DNA of 64,000 nucleotides from Drosophila pseudoobscura (GCF_009870125.1 NC_046680.1:10540001-10604000), one strand, 5' to 3'. Positions 34,601 through 46,212 are shown, counted from the stretch's first letter. The notes: generated by a model from the sequence alone, not told the origin. Translations and numbers: made by a program.

Positions 34601-37600
34601 CTAAACTCTAGACTAATCCAGTGACATTCTAAAATTGGTATCGGATGAAAGCCGGCAACTTAATTAAATACTTACAATGTACATATATCGGAGTAATATA
34701 ATGAAAATGAATCCGATTTGGATTGAGTTGCCGGCTTTTCTGATTCGGACTAAAACAAAAGAAAACTTGAATTTTAATTTACATTTCTCAACTCTTCTCT
34801 AACTTTCTATATATATATATATATTTTATTTCGTTTTTCCCCCGCCTTTCTCCTCTATGCCCAACCAACTACCAACTACATACATATGTACCTATACGAA
34901 CTATGCATATATTTCGATAATCCTGTGCGTTTTTATTTTCTAAACCAACAACATAACAATAATCAAACAACAATCAACAATAAATACCGTATACCGAATT
35001 AAATAATACTCTGCACGTGACATCAAACATGTCGGGGCTGCCAACTACATATTTCTCACACGTTGCTCCAATAACCAAATGCAATTCGAAAACCAACTCT
35101 ACCAACCATATGCTGTGTATATACACACCAATATAATATCTCCAATAAACTGCACTGCAACTGCAAAAATAAACAATCAAAAAACCAAATCTTCCCTACT
35201 GTAACCATACACTCGAAAATTCCTGCAATTGAAATAAATAACCAAAAACTGTATATGAATATAAAACCACACTCTGAAGGAGGGCATTGATGTAAGTATT
35301 TATTTCCCATGCAAACACCGAATTAAAAAAAAAGCCCCAAAAGGCGAAGAATTCCCCACTGGATGGCGTTCTATTATACATATGATAGATTTTGGCCAGA
35401 GATATATGTTTTTACACGCAGAGAGAGACGTCATAAAAACCGTCAATAAAATTTTGGTTTTTTGTGTTTGTATCGTTCAAGAGTTTTTGTTGAACACTTA
35501 CTTTGCGAAAGCCAAAGCATATATTTGTATTGAATTTTCTTTTGTTTTCCTGGTTTGTAGATTGATTGTGTTGTGTATCTAGCTAGTATATTTCCCAAGC
35601 CAAAAAAAGCAGAAACTTTACTGCCCAAAGCTGCTTTGCATTTGATTAAAAAAGTACAATTGTTTTTTAGATTCGTGTGGGTTTGGAATGCATGGACGCA
35701 GCATGAAATGTTATTCCTTTGATAATTTCCCTTTGTATTTTCTGGTTGAGTGTGAATGCGAATGTGATTTTGCTTTGGAAGTTTTGTGGCCTGGCGGTGG
35801 GAGAAAAATACCCAAGGCACTTATAAACACGTGCAAATAAAGCTAAGCAACAGCTGGACCTAAAACCAGAGAGCAAAAGTGGGAAGTAAGCTCTCTCTCT
35901 CATGCTTTCTGTCTGTGCAACTCACTGAGAAGCTAATACACAATGTAGATCCGTTAGTCCTCAAGCTTAGTTCTCCGCAAAAGCACTGCTTAAACGAAAC
36001 TGCAGCTGATTTGCAGCGGAGCCACGCTTATTAGTTTTTTTCATATCTAGATAGATATCAGTGAAAATTGAGAATACTGCAACAAAAAATAACTTTTTGC
36101 CTTTGAAATGTGTTTCTATAGATTACACATTCGAGTACACATCACAGCAGGCCACATCGTTTAGCCAGAACTTTATGTTTGTGGACAGAGAGCGAGAGAG
36201 AGAGCGTACGAGAGCTTGCAATTAATAAGAGCTTACTGCAGATTATCATTAGGAGGGTGCTCTTCCCTCTTTTCTGTGCACTGAGGCCCAACTGAGAATG
36301 ATAGCAATGAGCTACTAATTAGACTTTTGATGGCATTTGTATTTGTCCACCCAATGGCACACATATTCGGAGGCTGGGATGGTACGTGAACAGCTTTAGA
36401 CCTAACCTAATGTGGGGTCCGCAAATTACACATTGCCGCGCTACCACCTCCCATCACCGTGAGCGAGAACATAACCTTTTGCATAATTTAGTCATTCAGT
36501 GAGAGGAAGAAGAACTTGGAGGCAGTGCCATATGGGTAATGGCAGCCACAGCCGCAGCCGCAGCCGCTGGCGCTGGCGCTGGCAGCGGGTCTCAAAGTGT
36601 TGAAGTGTAAAATAATTACTTCATTTTAGCAATGGATGAGCGTCACGTTCCGGGCGAAAGTCGACTTAAGTATGAGCAATTTGACAAAAGAGCGGGGCAA
36701 CAACAACAACAACAACAGCGTGTGTGGCATTCAATTCCAAGAACACGGCTGCCGAAAAAATGAATTTGAGCAAATGGAACACGCTAAACTTTTAATGCCG
36801 GGATGAGCACATTTCTGAAGGCTTAAGCGCAGCTCAAGAAAGGGGTGACAAGAAAAGGGCACAGCCTCTTAATGGGTTCGTAATCCCCTTAAGACCGCAC
36901 AAGGAATGCGCCAAATGCGTTTTCGCGGCTCCCAAGAAAAACCGAAGTAACAACACCTTGAGCTCCACCTCGTAACTTTTGGGGCAGCTCTTGAGGCGCC
37001 GTACCGCGCCCAGCTGGCCTCTCCACTAACTTTGAGCTTGGGCGCCGCGAGGGCTGCATTTCATTACATAACCACCGAAAAAAAAAAAACAAATTGCATG
37101 TCTGTGTGTGCCTGAGTGTGTGTTTGAGATATACTACACTCGCATGGATGTGGTTGTGGGAGTATGAGTGAAAAGAAAAGAAAAGTAATTCAAGCACAAA
37201 TTGAATCGATAAATTCTTGTGCTCTCGGGGCTGGGGGGAACCGGAACGGAGCCCAGCCTCGGCGGAGACTAATGTACGGGAAAAATGGCCAGCACCTTCG
37301 GAATAATTCTTGTTAATTAGGAACTGTCAAAGGCATAAGCACACAATTGGCAGAATGTTTCATTTGGCTTAATTATACAAAGGCTTTCAGCATTAGCATA
37401 ATACAAATGTAATAACAAATGTGTGTGAATATGGAATATGTATGTATTTTTGTCCTGCCCCTTACATGTCACATGCTGGTATCCTTAGGGGATATTTTCC
37501 CAAGGAAGATTTGGGAAGAGCGAGATAGTTTGTTAGCCCACCCAAACCCACATGTTGCATTACATGCATGCATTCGACAGCTTTGTATATATCAAATCAT

Positions 37601-38424
37601 TTCGGAAATCGCACAAAATCGCACACAAATCATATAGAGCCGATATATGATGTCGTCGTAAAATCAAGCACCTCCTCTCCGATTCCATCATTGCATGATT
37701 ATCGCGTACCCATCTTGTTTGTGGGATCTGAAAGGTGTGCTTTGGTGAATCCTCTAACTGTTGGATGTTACTCCCACTGTAAAGAAAGTTCCACAGCTAA
37801 AGATTTAGCATACTTGCAGAGGAAAGTATAGAGAAACATTCCATTTTCTTTGCGAAAATTCTGTAAAGAAGTGAATTTTCGACAAAAATCTATCTGGAAA
37901 GTATGCTAAACCTAGTTGTTATAGCTGTGGATAAACCACTACTGTCTGTTCCAAATGTTTATATCCAATGGTATCTTAGGAAACGCATTAAATGTTTGCT
38001 CCCATCTCTCCCTCATCGCAGGGTGCCACAAAGCTGACCAAAGACGATATAGAGAAGGTGTTCTCGCTCTACGATCGCGTAAGTAAACATTGAAATCTGT
38101 CAAGAAGTCAACAGAAATGTCAATCAACTAAAAATCTTGCAGGACAACAGCGGCACCATTGAAAATGAGGAGCTCAAGGGCTTCCTCAAGGATCTTTTAG
38201 AGCTGGTCAAGAAGGTAAGTTTCAGTCAGGGCCATCGGAGGCTGGTCTTATCAACGTTTCGCTATTGTGCAATACAGGACGACTACGATGCCCAGGATCT
38301 GGCTGCCTTTGAGGAGACCATCATGCGGGGCGTGGGCCATGACAAGCACGGCAAGATCTCCCGCAAAGAGCTGACCATGATCCTCCTGACACTGGCCAAA
38401 ATATCGCCCGACGACGAGGAGTAA
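28623..38424 (+). CDS. Cbp53E: Calbindin 53E, six-EF-hand calcium-binding protein
   Basis: Fly calbindin-32/calretinin-type cytosolic Ca2+ buffer of neurons and muscle. Ten coding exons, all GT-AG: 28623-28773, 28835-28920, 29013-29102, 30209-30295, 30422-30562, 30718-30773, 30852-30897, 38022-38078, 38143-38214, 38278-38424. They sum to 933 nt, i.e. 310 aa, the length I recall for the D. melanogaster protein. EF loops: '[12 protein letters not shown]', '[12 protein letters not shown]', '[12 protein letters not shown]', '[12 protein letters not shown]' and '[12 protein letters not shown]' are canonical. The sixth, around '[12 protein letters not shown]', lacks the acidic first ligand and is probably inactive, as in vertebrate relatives. 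There is no signal peptide. Start is ATG 28623, followed by an Ala run. Intron 7 is 7.1 kb, while most others are 60-150 bp. The gene converges with the minus-strand gene at 40,152. Confidence 0.97.
32187..32202. repeat. poly-G tract (16 G)
   Basis: Homopolymer run of 16 G just after a GGGGGTAGGGTGG stretch, in Cbp53E intron 7. A possible G-quadruplex and a place where assembly length is unreliable. Confidence 0.85.
34648..34738 (+). other. intronic long-stem hairpin (imperfect about 22-bp stem)
   Basis: The 5' arm at 34648-34669 and the 3' arm at 34716-34738 are complementary. The core AAAGCCGGCAACT pairs perfectly with AGTTGCCGGCTTT (13 bp). It continues inward through TAATTAAAT with G-U pairs and one mismatch or bulge. 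ATCGGA/TCCGAT in the loop offers a competing short stem. It is in the sense orientation of the Cbp53E pre-mRNA. Function is unknown. Candidates are an ADAR-editing duplex, splicing regulation across the large intron, or a small-RNA precursor. Confidence 0.6.
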
Positions 38425-40151
38425 AGGGATTTTTAGCCGATTCCATATTTGTCACCCAGTTTTGGTAAGCCCCAAAATCTAGGCACCGATGGCCACGAGG
38501 CAATTGATTACTTTAAACCTGCTGAAAAATTAGCAGAAGATAAACGATTTTGGTAAAGATGGAGGATCTCCACAGCAAATGAAATGGAGATGCTACCCGA
38601 AACAAAAAGCAAACAAACAAAAAAACAAAAACTATTGGTAAAACTATATATAACATAAATGTTTCAAGCTTAAATAAATGTTTATCGTATGTTAAGCTAT
38701 TGAGAGTATAGATGTATGTATTTCCTCCCCAAAACTGAAACACCAAAGATATATTTACTCCAAGCCGAAAATTTATCCAAGCAACACTGAATCGAGCCAC
38801 TTATTTTAAAGTAAAACAAAAGAATTAAACCAAATTCAGTACAGTACATCGATTTTATATTATATTATATTATATTATATTATATATTTACGTATATTTT
38901 CTAAATGTATTTGCCTATATATAGATATATACACATATATATTTTATTTTGTTTAATTACAAAACGATAACTTAAAATAAATGTAGCTAAACTTAAGAAC
39001 ACAACAGAATCAGTCGTGATTTATTTGAGATTGTATTTACATATAAATATATAAATGTGTGTGGCTAGAACTAGTAGATAATTGTTGTTAATAATTGTGG
39101 ATTGTGGATATATTTATGCAACACAACACTATACTTTTTGGTGTGCTAATCGTACATTTTGCCCAGCCTCGATCTGATTGTATTCCGTGTAAATGTAAAA
39201 CGAAATTAGCCTGCACTCATTTTATGGTAGAGTTATCCACCACAAACATCAATCAATCAATCAATCAAGAGGCACTTGGAACCGCCCGAGGGTGGGCTTG
39301 TTCCAACACCACCTGACACGACACCATCGTGCACGAGCCTTGAACGTTGCAACATCATTCACAGTTGGAACGCATCTGGTAGTCGTCCTTGTTGTCTGTG
39401 TAAGTGCTGCAAAAGGATTTTCCACCCGAGGGCACACACAAGAGGAGTCTCTTATTTATCCTTTTAAATAAAATTGGAACAGCTTTGACTACTCTAAAAC
39501 TAAACGAAATCTATAGGCAAATCAATGGTTAACCCATAAAGCTATCTATCTGAACTACTTATAGAACGTTTTTTCAAGGTGCTATTACTATATAATTACA
39601 CAGCTATGATTTAGCCCTTTAGAGTTTCCAAAATCGATACTAATCCTATGCAATTTCAAGTCTATTTTTCCAAGAAACCAAAACAAAACAAACCGATCTA
39701 TATATATAAAGTATATTAATTACATTGTAAGCTTTAAGTCGCAAAAACATTTGATTACATTTCAAATCGAACATTACGCAAGTTACTCAAATGGTGCCCT
39801 GATCGGGTCGAAGAAAGTATAGAAACAGTCCGTTCTTTGCAGTACGCGTCCGTAAATGCCAACTTAAAGATATAAATAAACTAATTACGATACAACTCTA
39901 TATATATGGTACTAACGCTAATACATAAGATACTCGTACTGTTCACACATGGTAAAGCTTCGAAGACCGACTTTCTCTATATGCGATACAACAACAAGAA
40001 CAACAAAAAGAAACCCATTAGCGGGCAATACCCGAATATCGAATATCTATATGGATGTACTATGTATGTATGACAGATACTATGTTTTAACAAATTAAAT
40101 ACAATTACGCAGACATCATCGGGTCAGCACACCAAATGAAATGATTTATTT
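38425..40151 (+). other. probable long 3' UTR of Cbp53E and convergent gene end
   Basis: AT-rich, gene-free. AATAAA signals occur near 38,675, 38,976, 39,466 and 39,873, so several alternative 3' ends are possible. An ATATT microsatellite lies at 38,854-38,887 and an (ATCA)n repeat at 39,249-39,269. A discontinuous inverted repeat pairs 39,491-39,504 with 39,610-39,625. The 3' end of the minus-strand gene at 40,152 abuts this region. Confidence 0.5.
38854..38887. repeat. (ATATT)n microsatellite in the Cbp53E 3' flank
   Basis: About six tandem TATAT/ATATT pentamers. Confidence 0.85.
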
Positions 40152-41042
40152 TTATTGGGTGTCTTCGTCCCCTCTTGTACGGAGTAGCTGGTTTCGATTG
40201 CATTGCTCCTGGAGCTCCAGGAGATCATGCAGTTGCTTGAGCAAGTCGTTCACCTCCTTGATTTTGGTGTCAAAAACATGAGGCTTCGATGCGTCGTCAA
40301 CTGATTGATACTCCGGCAGTTCCGGGGCAATGAGATCTTTAATGTGGTCCGTGATCTTCTTTATTTTCAGACAATAGCTACAAGAGTTTCTTGGATAGAT
40401 TTTGGACTCAAGGTTTGGGTTTTGATAGTTGCTTACCACTTGGGCGACTCCGATTTATGGCTGGGACGTTTCTTGGCCAAGCAGTTCTGCAAATGCCAAA
40501 ACCGATTGAAGATCCTTACAGTACCTGTCTCTGGAGCTTTCCATTCTATGAACTCGACCCGCTGTGGCTCGACCTTTTCAACTTCCTCGGAGTGCCAGGC
40601 ATACCAGACGACATCCTTGTTAACTGGGTCTTCTACTTCACTGGAATCCGAGGCAGTAATACCCATTAAATTGGGTAACCGCTTAGCCAGGAGAGAGTAG
40701 TGTCGTTGTAGGAAGGACTCCGGGCGATATCGATTGTCTTGCAAATAGGGATCGCTGATTAGGCTAGGATCCATCATTCCCCCAGGGAAGGCAAGCCCCG
40801 AGGGATTCGCATAGATCACACGTGTAGAGGCATTTCCATAACTGATGCGTGTTTCCCTGGGAAAAAGAGGCACGGGGTTTCAGAGAAAGTAATCGGATAA
40901 TAGTGGATATCAGTGTTCCAAAATGTATTCTTTATTGTCAAGTATTAACAGAGAAGGCCATTAGGATTCGATTCGTATTCGACTCCACTCACCCCTTGTC
41001 GATGTTGACCGCCAATTTTGTAATTGGTCCAAATTTAGCCAT
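40152..41042 (-). CDS. unrecognised conserved-looking 231 aa protein
   Basis: Three exons on the minus strand: 41042-40993, 40856-40437 and 40377-40152 (stop), with splice sites GG/GTGAGT, CCCAG/GG, TG/GTAAGC and TTGTAG/CT. Phases agree throughout, giving 231 codons plus stop. Start 'MAKFGPITKLAVNIDKGETR' comes from ATG 41042. The protein is hydrophilic with no signal peptide or membrane segment. The middle is rich in aromatic and Pro residues ('NPSGLAFPGGMMDPSLIS'). The C-terminal third is Leu/Glu/Lys-rich and probably helical ('EVNDLLKQLHDLLELQEQ'). I do not recognise the family. It lies head-to-tail just downstream of the ste24 array, with about 100 bp between its start and the next gene's stop, and convergent with Cbp53E. 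Confidence 0.8.
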
Positions 41043-41144
41043 TGCCCATTTGTGTTCGTGTTCGTGTTCGTGTCGTACGGACAATTTTATGTTAATTCTC
41101 AAAATAGTGTAACAGATAATGCGAAGCAAATTTCAGGGACTACT

Positions 41145-42633
41145 TCACGCTGAGTCTGATTTCCGAATCTTGGCAAAGGGCTTGACAGAGTCCTCAGTCT
41201 TGGTAGCGGCTTTGTAGTCCAAGAAACGCTGATAGGCCAGTCGCTGCAGGATCGTGGGATGCGTGTGATGCCACCTGGAATAGCAATCATCGAAGACCGG
41301 GAAGGTCATGTGATCGGCGTAGATCTTGATGAGGGCCGAGCTCAGCTGCGCGGAATAGCCCAGACGATGGGCATAGCGATCGGCAGCAAACTCGTTGTGC
41401 CGCATCATCCACAGCATCAGGAAGTTGGCAAGCGTCAAATATGGGGTCAGAGCGAAGCGCAGGACGATGATGAAGCCGACGATGATGGGAGTAATTCCTG
41501 CTGCGAAGCCCACACCCTTGTACAGCTGGGGACAGTGGAAGAGCACGCCGAAGAGCAGCATGGTCAGGAGGAAGTGCAGCTTCATGATCAGCGTGGTCTT
41601 GCAGAAGTGCCCGTACTTCCAGTGGCCCAACTCGTGGCACACCACACCAGTCACCTGCTGATTTGTGAGTCCCCTGCCCACCTCGTAGGGCTTCAGCTGA
41701 CTGGGATCAAGGCCTTTGTTGAGCAGCAGCGTGTCGAAGAGGACGATCCGCTTCAAGCAGCAGCTGCCGTAGAAGTAGGCATTGCTGTACTGCATGCTCT
41801 TGGTGCGGATGATGAAGACGCGCTTCACGGGGAATCCCGCCACGTCGCAGACGCGCTTCACATCGGTATACAGCTGCGTGCCCTCGGACAGCCTCCGTTG
41901 CCTCCCAATGCAGGGGATGCAGCAGTAGGGGAACAAGAAGACCAGCAAAATCGTGAATATTGCCCAGGCGCCCCAGAAGTAGAGGAAGAACCAGTAGCCG
42001 GCCGTCTGCACGGTAAACACAATGAGCAGCGCAACGGGGGCCAGTAAAATCTGCGTCAGAAGGATGGCTGGAATGGCAACGCAGCAGTAGAGGCACCAGG
42101 AGAACTGCCCCTGGACCCCGTAGCGCAGCTGCAGGATGCACTTGTCGTAGGCCAGCACGGGCAGGTATCGCACACAGCTGTAGATTGTCATATAGAATAC
42201 GAATACCGGGCTTATCCAGATCTCCTTATGGGTGGCTTTTGCCAGCGTAGTTGCAGCTAGACCCCAGAGGAACGGATAGAATCCAAAGAAGAGCTCGACC
42301 AGGCTTAGAAACATGTCTACCAAAATCTTCCAGCTCATGAGCTCCATCTTGTGCAGTTCGTAGATGCGGGCTCTATGGAATATATCCGGTGGAATGATCC
42401 CGCGAAGCTCATCGGGAACGATGACGGAATTCAGGCACACCAATTGCTGTCGGCAAGAGGAACGCAAAACGGAATTAATCCATCAAAGGGTCGGTGCAGG
42501 AGTCGAGCCTCCACTCACTTACCTGTCTCTTGGTCAGCATCAGCTCCCACACATTTCCGACTACCACAATGATCATTAGCAAAGCGAGCACCACCTTGGA
42601 GTCCCACTCTGGCCAGTTGTCGTAGAAAGCCAT
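41145..42633 (-). CDS. Ste24-type CAAX prenyl protease (array copy nearest Cbp53E)
   Basis: Two exons, 42633-42523 and 42446-41145 (CAG/GTAAGT, GACAG/CAA), give 470 aa. This is an M48 family ER multi-pass zinc metalloprotease that removes the -aaX tripeptide from, and processes, prenylated proteins. Seen: the zinc motif HELGH near residue 306 within 'GVVCHELGHWKYGHF', a downstream Glu in 'HNEFAAD', the 'SNAYFYGSCCLKRIVLFDTLL' block typical of the family, and multiple hydrophobic spans including the exon-1 segment. Relative to the canonical copy at 44.3-45.8 kb it is diverged: a Cys-rich insert replaces the usual region around 'PYCCIPCIG', and 'NEFAAD' replaces 'FEYQAD'. Active-site residues are kept. 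All three array genes share one intron position right after the first membrane segment, showing tandem duplication. I cannot say which of ste24a/b/c it is. Confidence 0.93.
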
Positions 42634-42744
42634 CTAACAAGAGCATGTTTCCCCAGCAAAAAACAACAACATTGGGTATATATATGGATATGTATAAATC
42701 AGAACCTACTGTGATTCGGAAAAAGTCACAAAAAATATAAAAGA

Positions 42745-44176
42745 TCAGCTCGATCTTCTTTGCTGCAGCTTTTCCAATCGATTTAGCCGATCCAACATCG
42801 ACGGATGTGTGTGGTTCCAGCTGGAGTAGCAGGGATCCGTGATGGGAAACGCCAGATTGTCCGCGTACAGCTTCAGCAGGGCCTGGCGCAGATCCTTGGA
42901 ATAGCCCATCTCCCAGGCAAAGCTGTCCGCCTGATACTCAAAGTGTCGCGTCGCGGAGAGCATGCAGAAGTTGGACAGCGTCATGTAGGGCGTCATCACA
43001 AATCCGAATATAATTAGGAAGCCCACAATAATAGGCTGCAGACCCTCCTCAAAGCCCACAGCCTGGTAGATGGGTCCATGGGAGAAGAGCACGTGAAAGA
43101 GACACAGCATCAAGATCATGTGGAGCTGGAACATGAAAAACGCTTTGTAGAAGTGCCCATTGACCCAATGGCCCAGCTCGTGTGCCACGACGGCAGCCAC
43201 CTGAGAGTCCCGCAGACCCTTGCCCACTTCCTCCGGCTCCAGCGTTGACAAATCCTTTCGCCCCCTGTTGAGCAATAGAGTGTCAAAGATCACAATCCTC
43301 TTCAGGCAGCAGCACCCGTAGAAAAAGGCATTGCTGGAGGCATTGGGATCGTTAACGCGTAAGATGTGCACCTGGTGCATGGGAAAATCCACAACATTCG
43401 TAAGATGCTCCAGCTCTGAGAGCAAGGTCAAGTTCTCCAAGGGAACCCGTTTGCCCAAAACAGGATCAATCAGGAAGGGCACCAGGAGTATGAGGAGCAC
43501 GGTTAAGAGAAGTGATTGCACGTAGAGTCCCACGGCAGTGTATTCCTCCAGCCAGAGAACCATGAACACAATCGAAACCACGATCAAACTCATGATGATT
43601 ATGGCCAGAATGGTTTCCATGATCTCGCAGCCAATCCGACTCGTCCACGACTGAGTCCTCCTCTTGTGCAGGTCCGAAAGGCACATCTTCGAATAGAGCA
43701 TGCCTGGACATGCCTTCAAAGTCATGTAGATGGACAGCAGTAGCACAAAGAATATGGAAACGCAGGCCTCGTGCTGCATCCACTTTGACAATGAGCATTT
43801 AGTCGCCACCTTCCAGAGCCACGGATAGAAGCCAAAATAGAGCTCCATAATCCCACTGAAGACCACTATGAGCAGCATGTTGACAATGGTGAACCAGCTC
43901 TTGTGTATCATGTAGGTGCGCATTTTGTTGAATAGCTCCTGCGGCAGATGCGCACTGATCACTGACGGCACCTTTTCCACCTCGTGGACAGCGATTATCT
44001 GTGAAAAGGCATACAGAACAGTGCAAACCAAGTGGACTTTCAAGAGGTCTCACCTCACGGATCAACAGGTAGACAGCCCAGAGATTGTCCACGACCAACA
44101 CGGCAATCATTATAAAGAGGATTATGTCAGGTTTGTCCCAGAAATATGCAGACATGTTACTCGAAGAACTTGGCAT
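42745..44176 (-). CDS. Ste24-type CAAX prenyl protease (middle copy)
   Basis: Two exons, 44176-44054 and 43998-42745 (GAG/GTGAGA, TTTTCACAG/ATA), give 458 aa. Seen: HELGH near residue 312 in 'AVVAHELGHWVNGHF', the third zinc ligand in 'HFEYQADSFAWEMGY', and 'SSNAFFYGCCCLKRIVIFDTLL'. Exon 1 holds the first membrane segment ('IILFIMIAVLVVDNLWAVYL'). It shares the CCCLKRI-type signature with the copy at 41.1-42.6 kb, so these two are closer to each other than to the canonical third copy. An in-frame second Met at residue 8 could also serve as start. The active site looks intact. Tandem, same strand, about 110 bp from the downstream copy. Confidence 0.93.
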
Positions 44177-44334
44177 ATTAGGTACATTTTGAAAATTTTG
44201 AAAGTCTAAAACAGACAGTCGGTTCTGATTTGAAAATATTGATCATTTTCTTTTGGGTTACTCCCCCATTCTTTATTTTACGTTATAAAATAGGGAATAC
44301 AGTGTAAACTTTGGTCTGTGCGCAGCATGGTCTT

Positions 44335-45848
44335 CTAGTTTAATTTCTTGCTCTCCTTAAGCTCCTGCAGACGGTTCAGGCGCTGGAGCAGAGTGGGATG
44401 CGAGTGATTCCAGGTAGAGTACAGCCAATCGTAGACAGGAAAGCCCAAGTTGTCCAGGTTCAACTTGATCAGTGCCCGTCCCAGCTGTTCCGCAAATCCC
44501 AGCTTGAAGGCAAACTCATCGGCCTGGTACTCGAATAGACGCGAAAGGATCGTCATGGCGAAGTTGATGATTGCATTGTACGGCGCCAGCACATAGGTGA
44601 ACACAACCAGCAGGCCGACCAGAATGGGACGAGTGCCGGGCTCGAATCCCATTGCCACATAGAAGGGAGCATATTTAAAGAGGTAGCCAAAGACAAGGAA
44701 CATTAGGAACAGATGAACCTGCATGATAACAATGTTCTTGGTGACGTGGCCCAGCTTCCAGTGACCCAGTTCGTGCCCCAAAACGGCCAATACCTCCTCG
44801 TTGGTGCAGCCCTTGCCCTTCTCATCATCGGAAAGCTCCGAGGCATCTGGCTTGCCCTTGTTCAGCAGAAGAGTGTCGAAGAGCACGATTCTCTTAGAGT
44901 TCCACAATCCGTAGAAGTAGGCATTGCTGTGAGACGAGCGCTTCGAGCCATCCACAACGAAGAGCTTTGTGAGGGGGAATTTCAGAGAGGCGGCCAGATC
45001 TTCAATCGACTGTCGTAGGGGGCCCTTCTCCAGCGGCGTATACGTGTCAAACAGCGGAGCAATGAAGATCGGATAGAGGGTGAGCAGGACCAGTGATACC
45101 ATTCCAGTGAACAGCCACAGCCAAATGAAGAAGTTGTCTCCGCCGCGTTGCACTATGAATATCAATGCCGCCGTGATGGGAATCATGAGTACTTGTGTGA
45201 CCAGGAATCCCTTCACCTGATCCCAGGCAAAGAACCCAGCCGTTTGCTTGTTGAAACCATGCGTCTCCTCCAGCACAAAGATTTTGTAGATTTTGAAAGG
45301 CAGCGACTTGAATGTGCTAATCACGTTGGAGATCACCACAAAGACGCAGCTGACCAGAATCTCATTGCTGGCGTCCCATTCAAGGTGGTTGAGTACATTC
45401 ACCGATATTTTCCAGACAACGGCAATCAGCCCGATGTGCAGCTCCAGGCAAAGCAAAGCGACGTCCATCAGCACCGCCTTGAAGATGCCAAAGTTCTCCT
45501 GGTCCAGACCATATTTGCGCGCCTTGTGGAATGTCTCCTCCGTCATGTGTGACGTCAGCTCCGCTGGCACTTTCAGTGCATTTCGATATACTTTCACCTG
45601 GTTACAGCGGGGTAAGAGACGAGAAGGGAAACAATTAAATGCCAAAACACACGAACAGTCTCTAAATTTATCATTCGTCGCTGATAAAACAAATTGCCGA
45701 CTCTCTCGGTCTCGCTCGCACGTGCCGGCACATTGCAGCCTGCGAAAATACTCACTTGGCGCAGCGATATGTAAATCTCCACAGCGTTCTCAATAATAAC
45801 TAAAGCCAAAATGCTGTACAGAACCGTGTCCGCATCTACTGAAGCCAT
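44335..45848 (-). CDS. Ste24-type CAAX prenyl protease (most canonical copy, ZMPSTE24-like)
   Basis: Two exons, 45848-45756 and 45597-44335 (CAA/GTGAGT, AACCAG/GTG), give 451 aa. This is the array copy closest to human ZMPSTE24: 'FPLTKLFVVDGSKRSSHSNA', 'EEVLAVLGHELGHWKLGHV' (HELGH near residue 304), 'LFEYQADEFAFKLG' and 'NLDNLGFPVYDWLYSTWNHS'. The C terminus SKKLN carries a KKxx-type ER retrieval signal, which the two other copies lack. Start ATG 45848 is in context TTAAAATGG. No in-frame ATG lies just upstream. It is probably the ancestral, housekeeping member that processes prenylated proteins at the ER. Confidence 0.95.
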
Positions 45849-45936
45849 TTTAACAGCCGTCAATTGTTAAAAACTATAATAAAAGGGAGTTTTTTTCTTT
45901 GCGCCAATGACGAGTCGTAAACAGTCTGGTCCTCAG

Positions 45937-45988
45937 AAATATACCAAAATATACCGTCTCACTTTCAAAATATACCGTAAATATACTG
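45937..45988 (-). promoter_or_regulatory. array of GGTATATTT (Ohler motif 6-like) elements upstream of the canonical ste24 gene
   Basis: Three to four AAATATACC copies occur within about 50 bp, about 90-140 bp upstream of ATG 45848. On the minus strand these read GGTATATTT, close to the Drosophila core-promoter motif 6 (KTYRGTATWTTT). A likely promoter element. Similar copies near 52,290-52,325 and 52,515-52,550 have no called gene beside them. Confidence 0.5.
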
Positions 45989-46027
45989 ACGAATTCAAGT
46001 TCTTTTTACATATTCCTCGATTTTGAT

Positions 46028-46120
46028 ATTCCGTGGAATATTCTCAGCTATATAGAACATTTAGCCGTGCCCACATAATTTTAGCCCATTGATGAATCAA
46101 TTTTTTACACAATTGGTTAG
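46028..46120 (+). mobile_element. dispersed AT-rich repeat, monomer copy 1
   Basis: About 90 bp beginning TTCCGTGGAATATTC and containing TATATAGAACATTTAGCC, then 'GCCCACATAATTTTA' and 'GATGAATCAATTTT'. The same blocks recur in order at about 46,450-46,530, 52,068-52,180 and 52,394-52,475. Family not identified. Probably a non-autonomous element or a breakpoint-associated repeat. Confidence 0.6.
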
Positions 46121-46212
46121 TTTTTAGTCCTTGCTTTTATTGTATTTTTTCTAAAACAAGGTTTATACCAAATAGTTCAACAAAAAAAGACGTCGCAATG
46201 ATGACATGATGC

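Larger units (their letters stand above)
30898..38021 (+). other. 7.1 kb intron 7 of Cbp53E
   Basis: Bounded by AAG/GTAAGT at 30897/30898 and CATCGCAG/GGT at 38021/38022. It separates the exons for the fourth and fifth EF-hands. Contents: a 16-base G run at 32187-32202, a GAAAC repeat at 33,670-33,690, a long inverted repeat at 34,648-34,738, an AT run at 34,809-34,826, and CAA repeats at 36,698-36,717. A 216-codon ORF at 32,237-32,887 has no coding character and is not called. Confidence 0.85.

Noticed and set aside
41259-42047. 262-codon plus-strand ORF opposite a ste24 gene
   Set aside because: An antisense shadow of the ste24 exon. Its high Glu/His/Gln content reflects complementary codons of Leu/Met/Leu-rich membrane protein.
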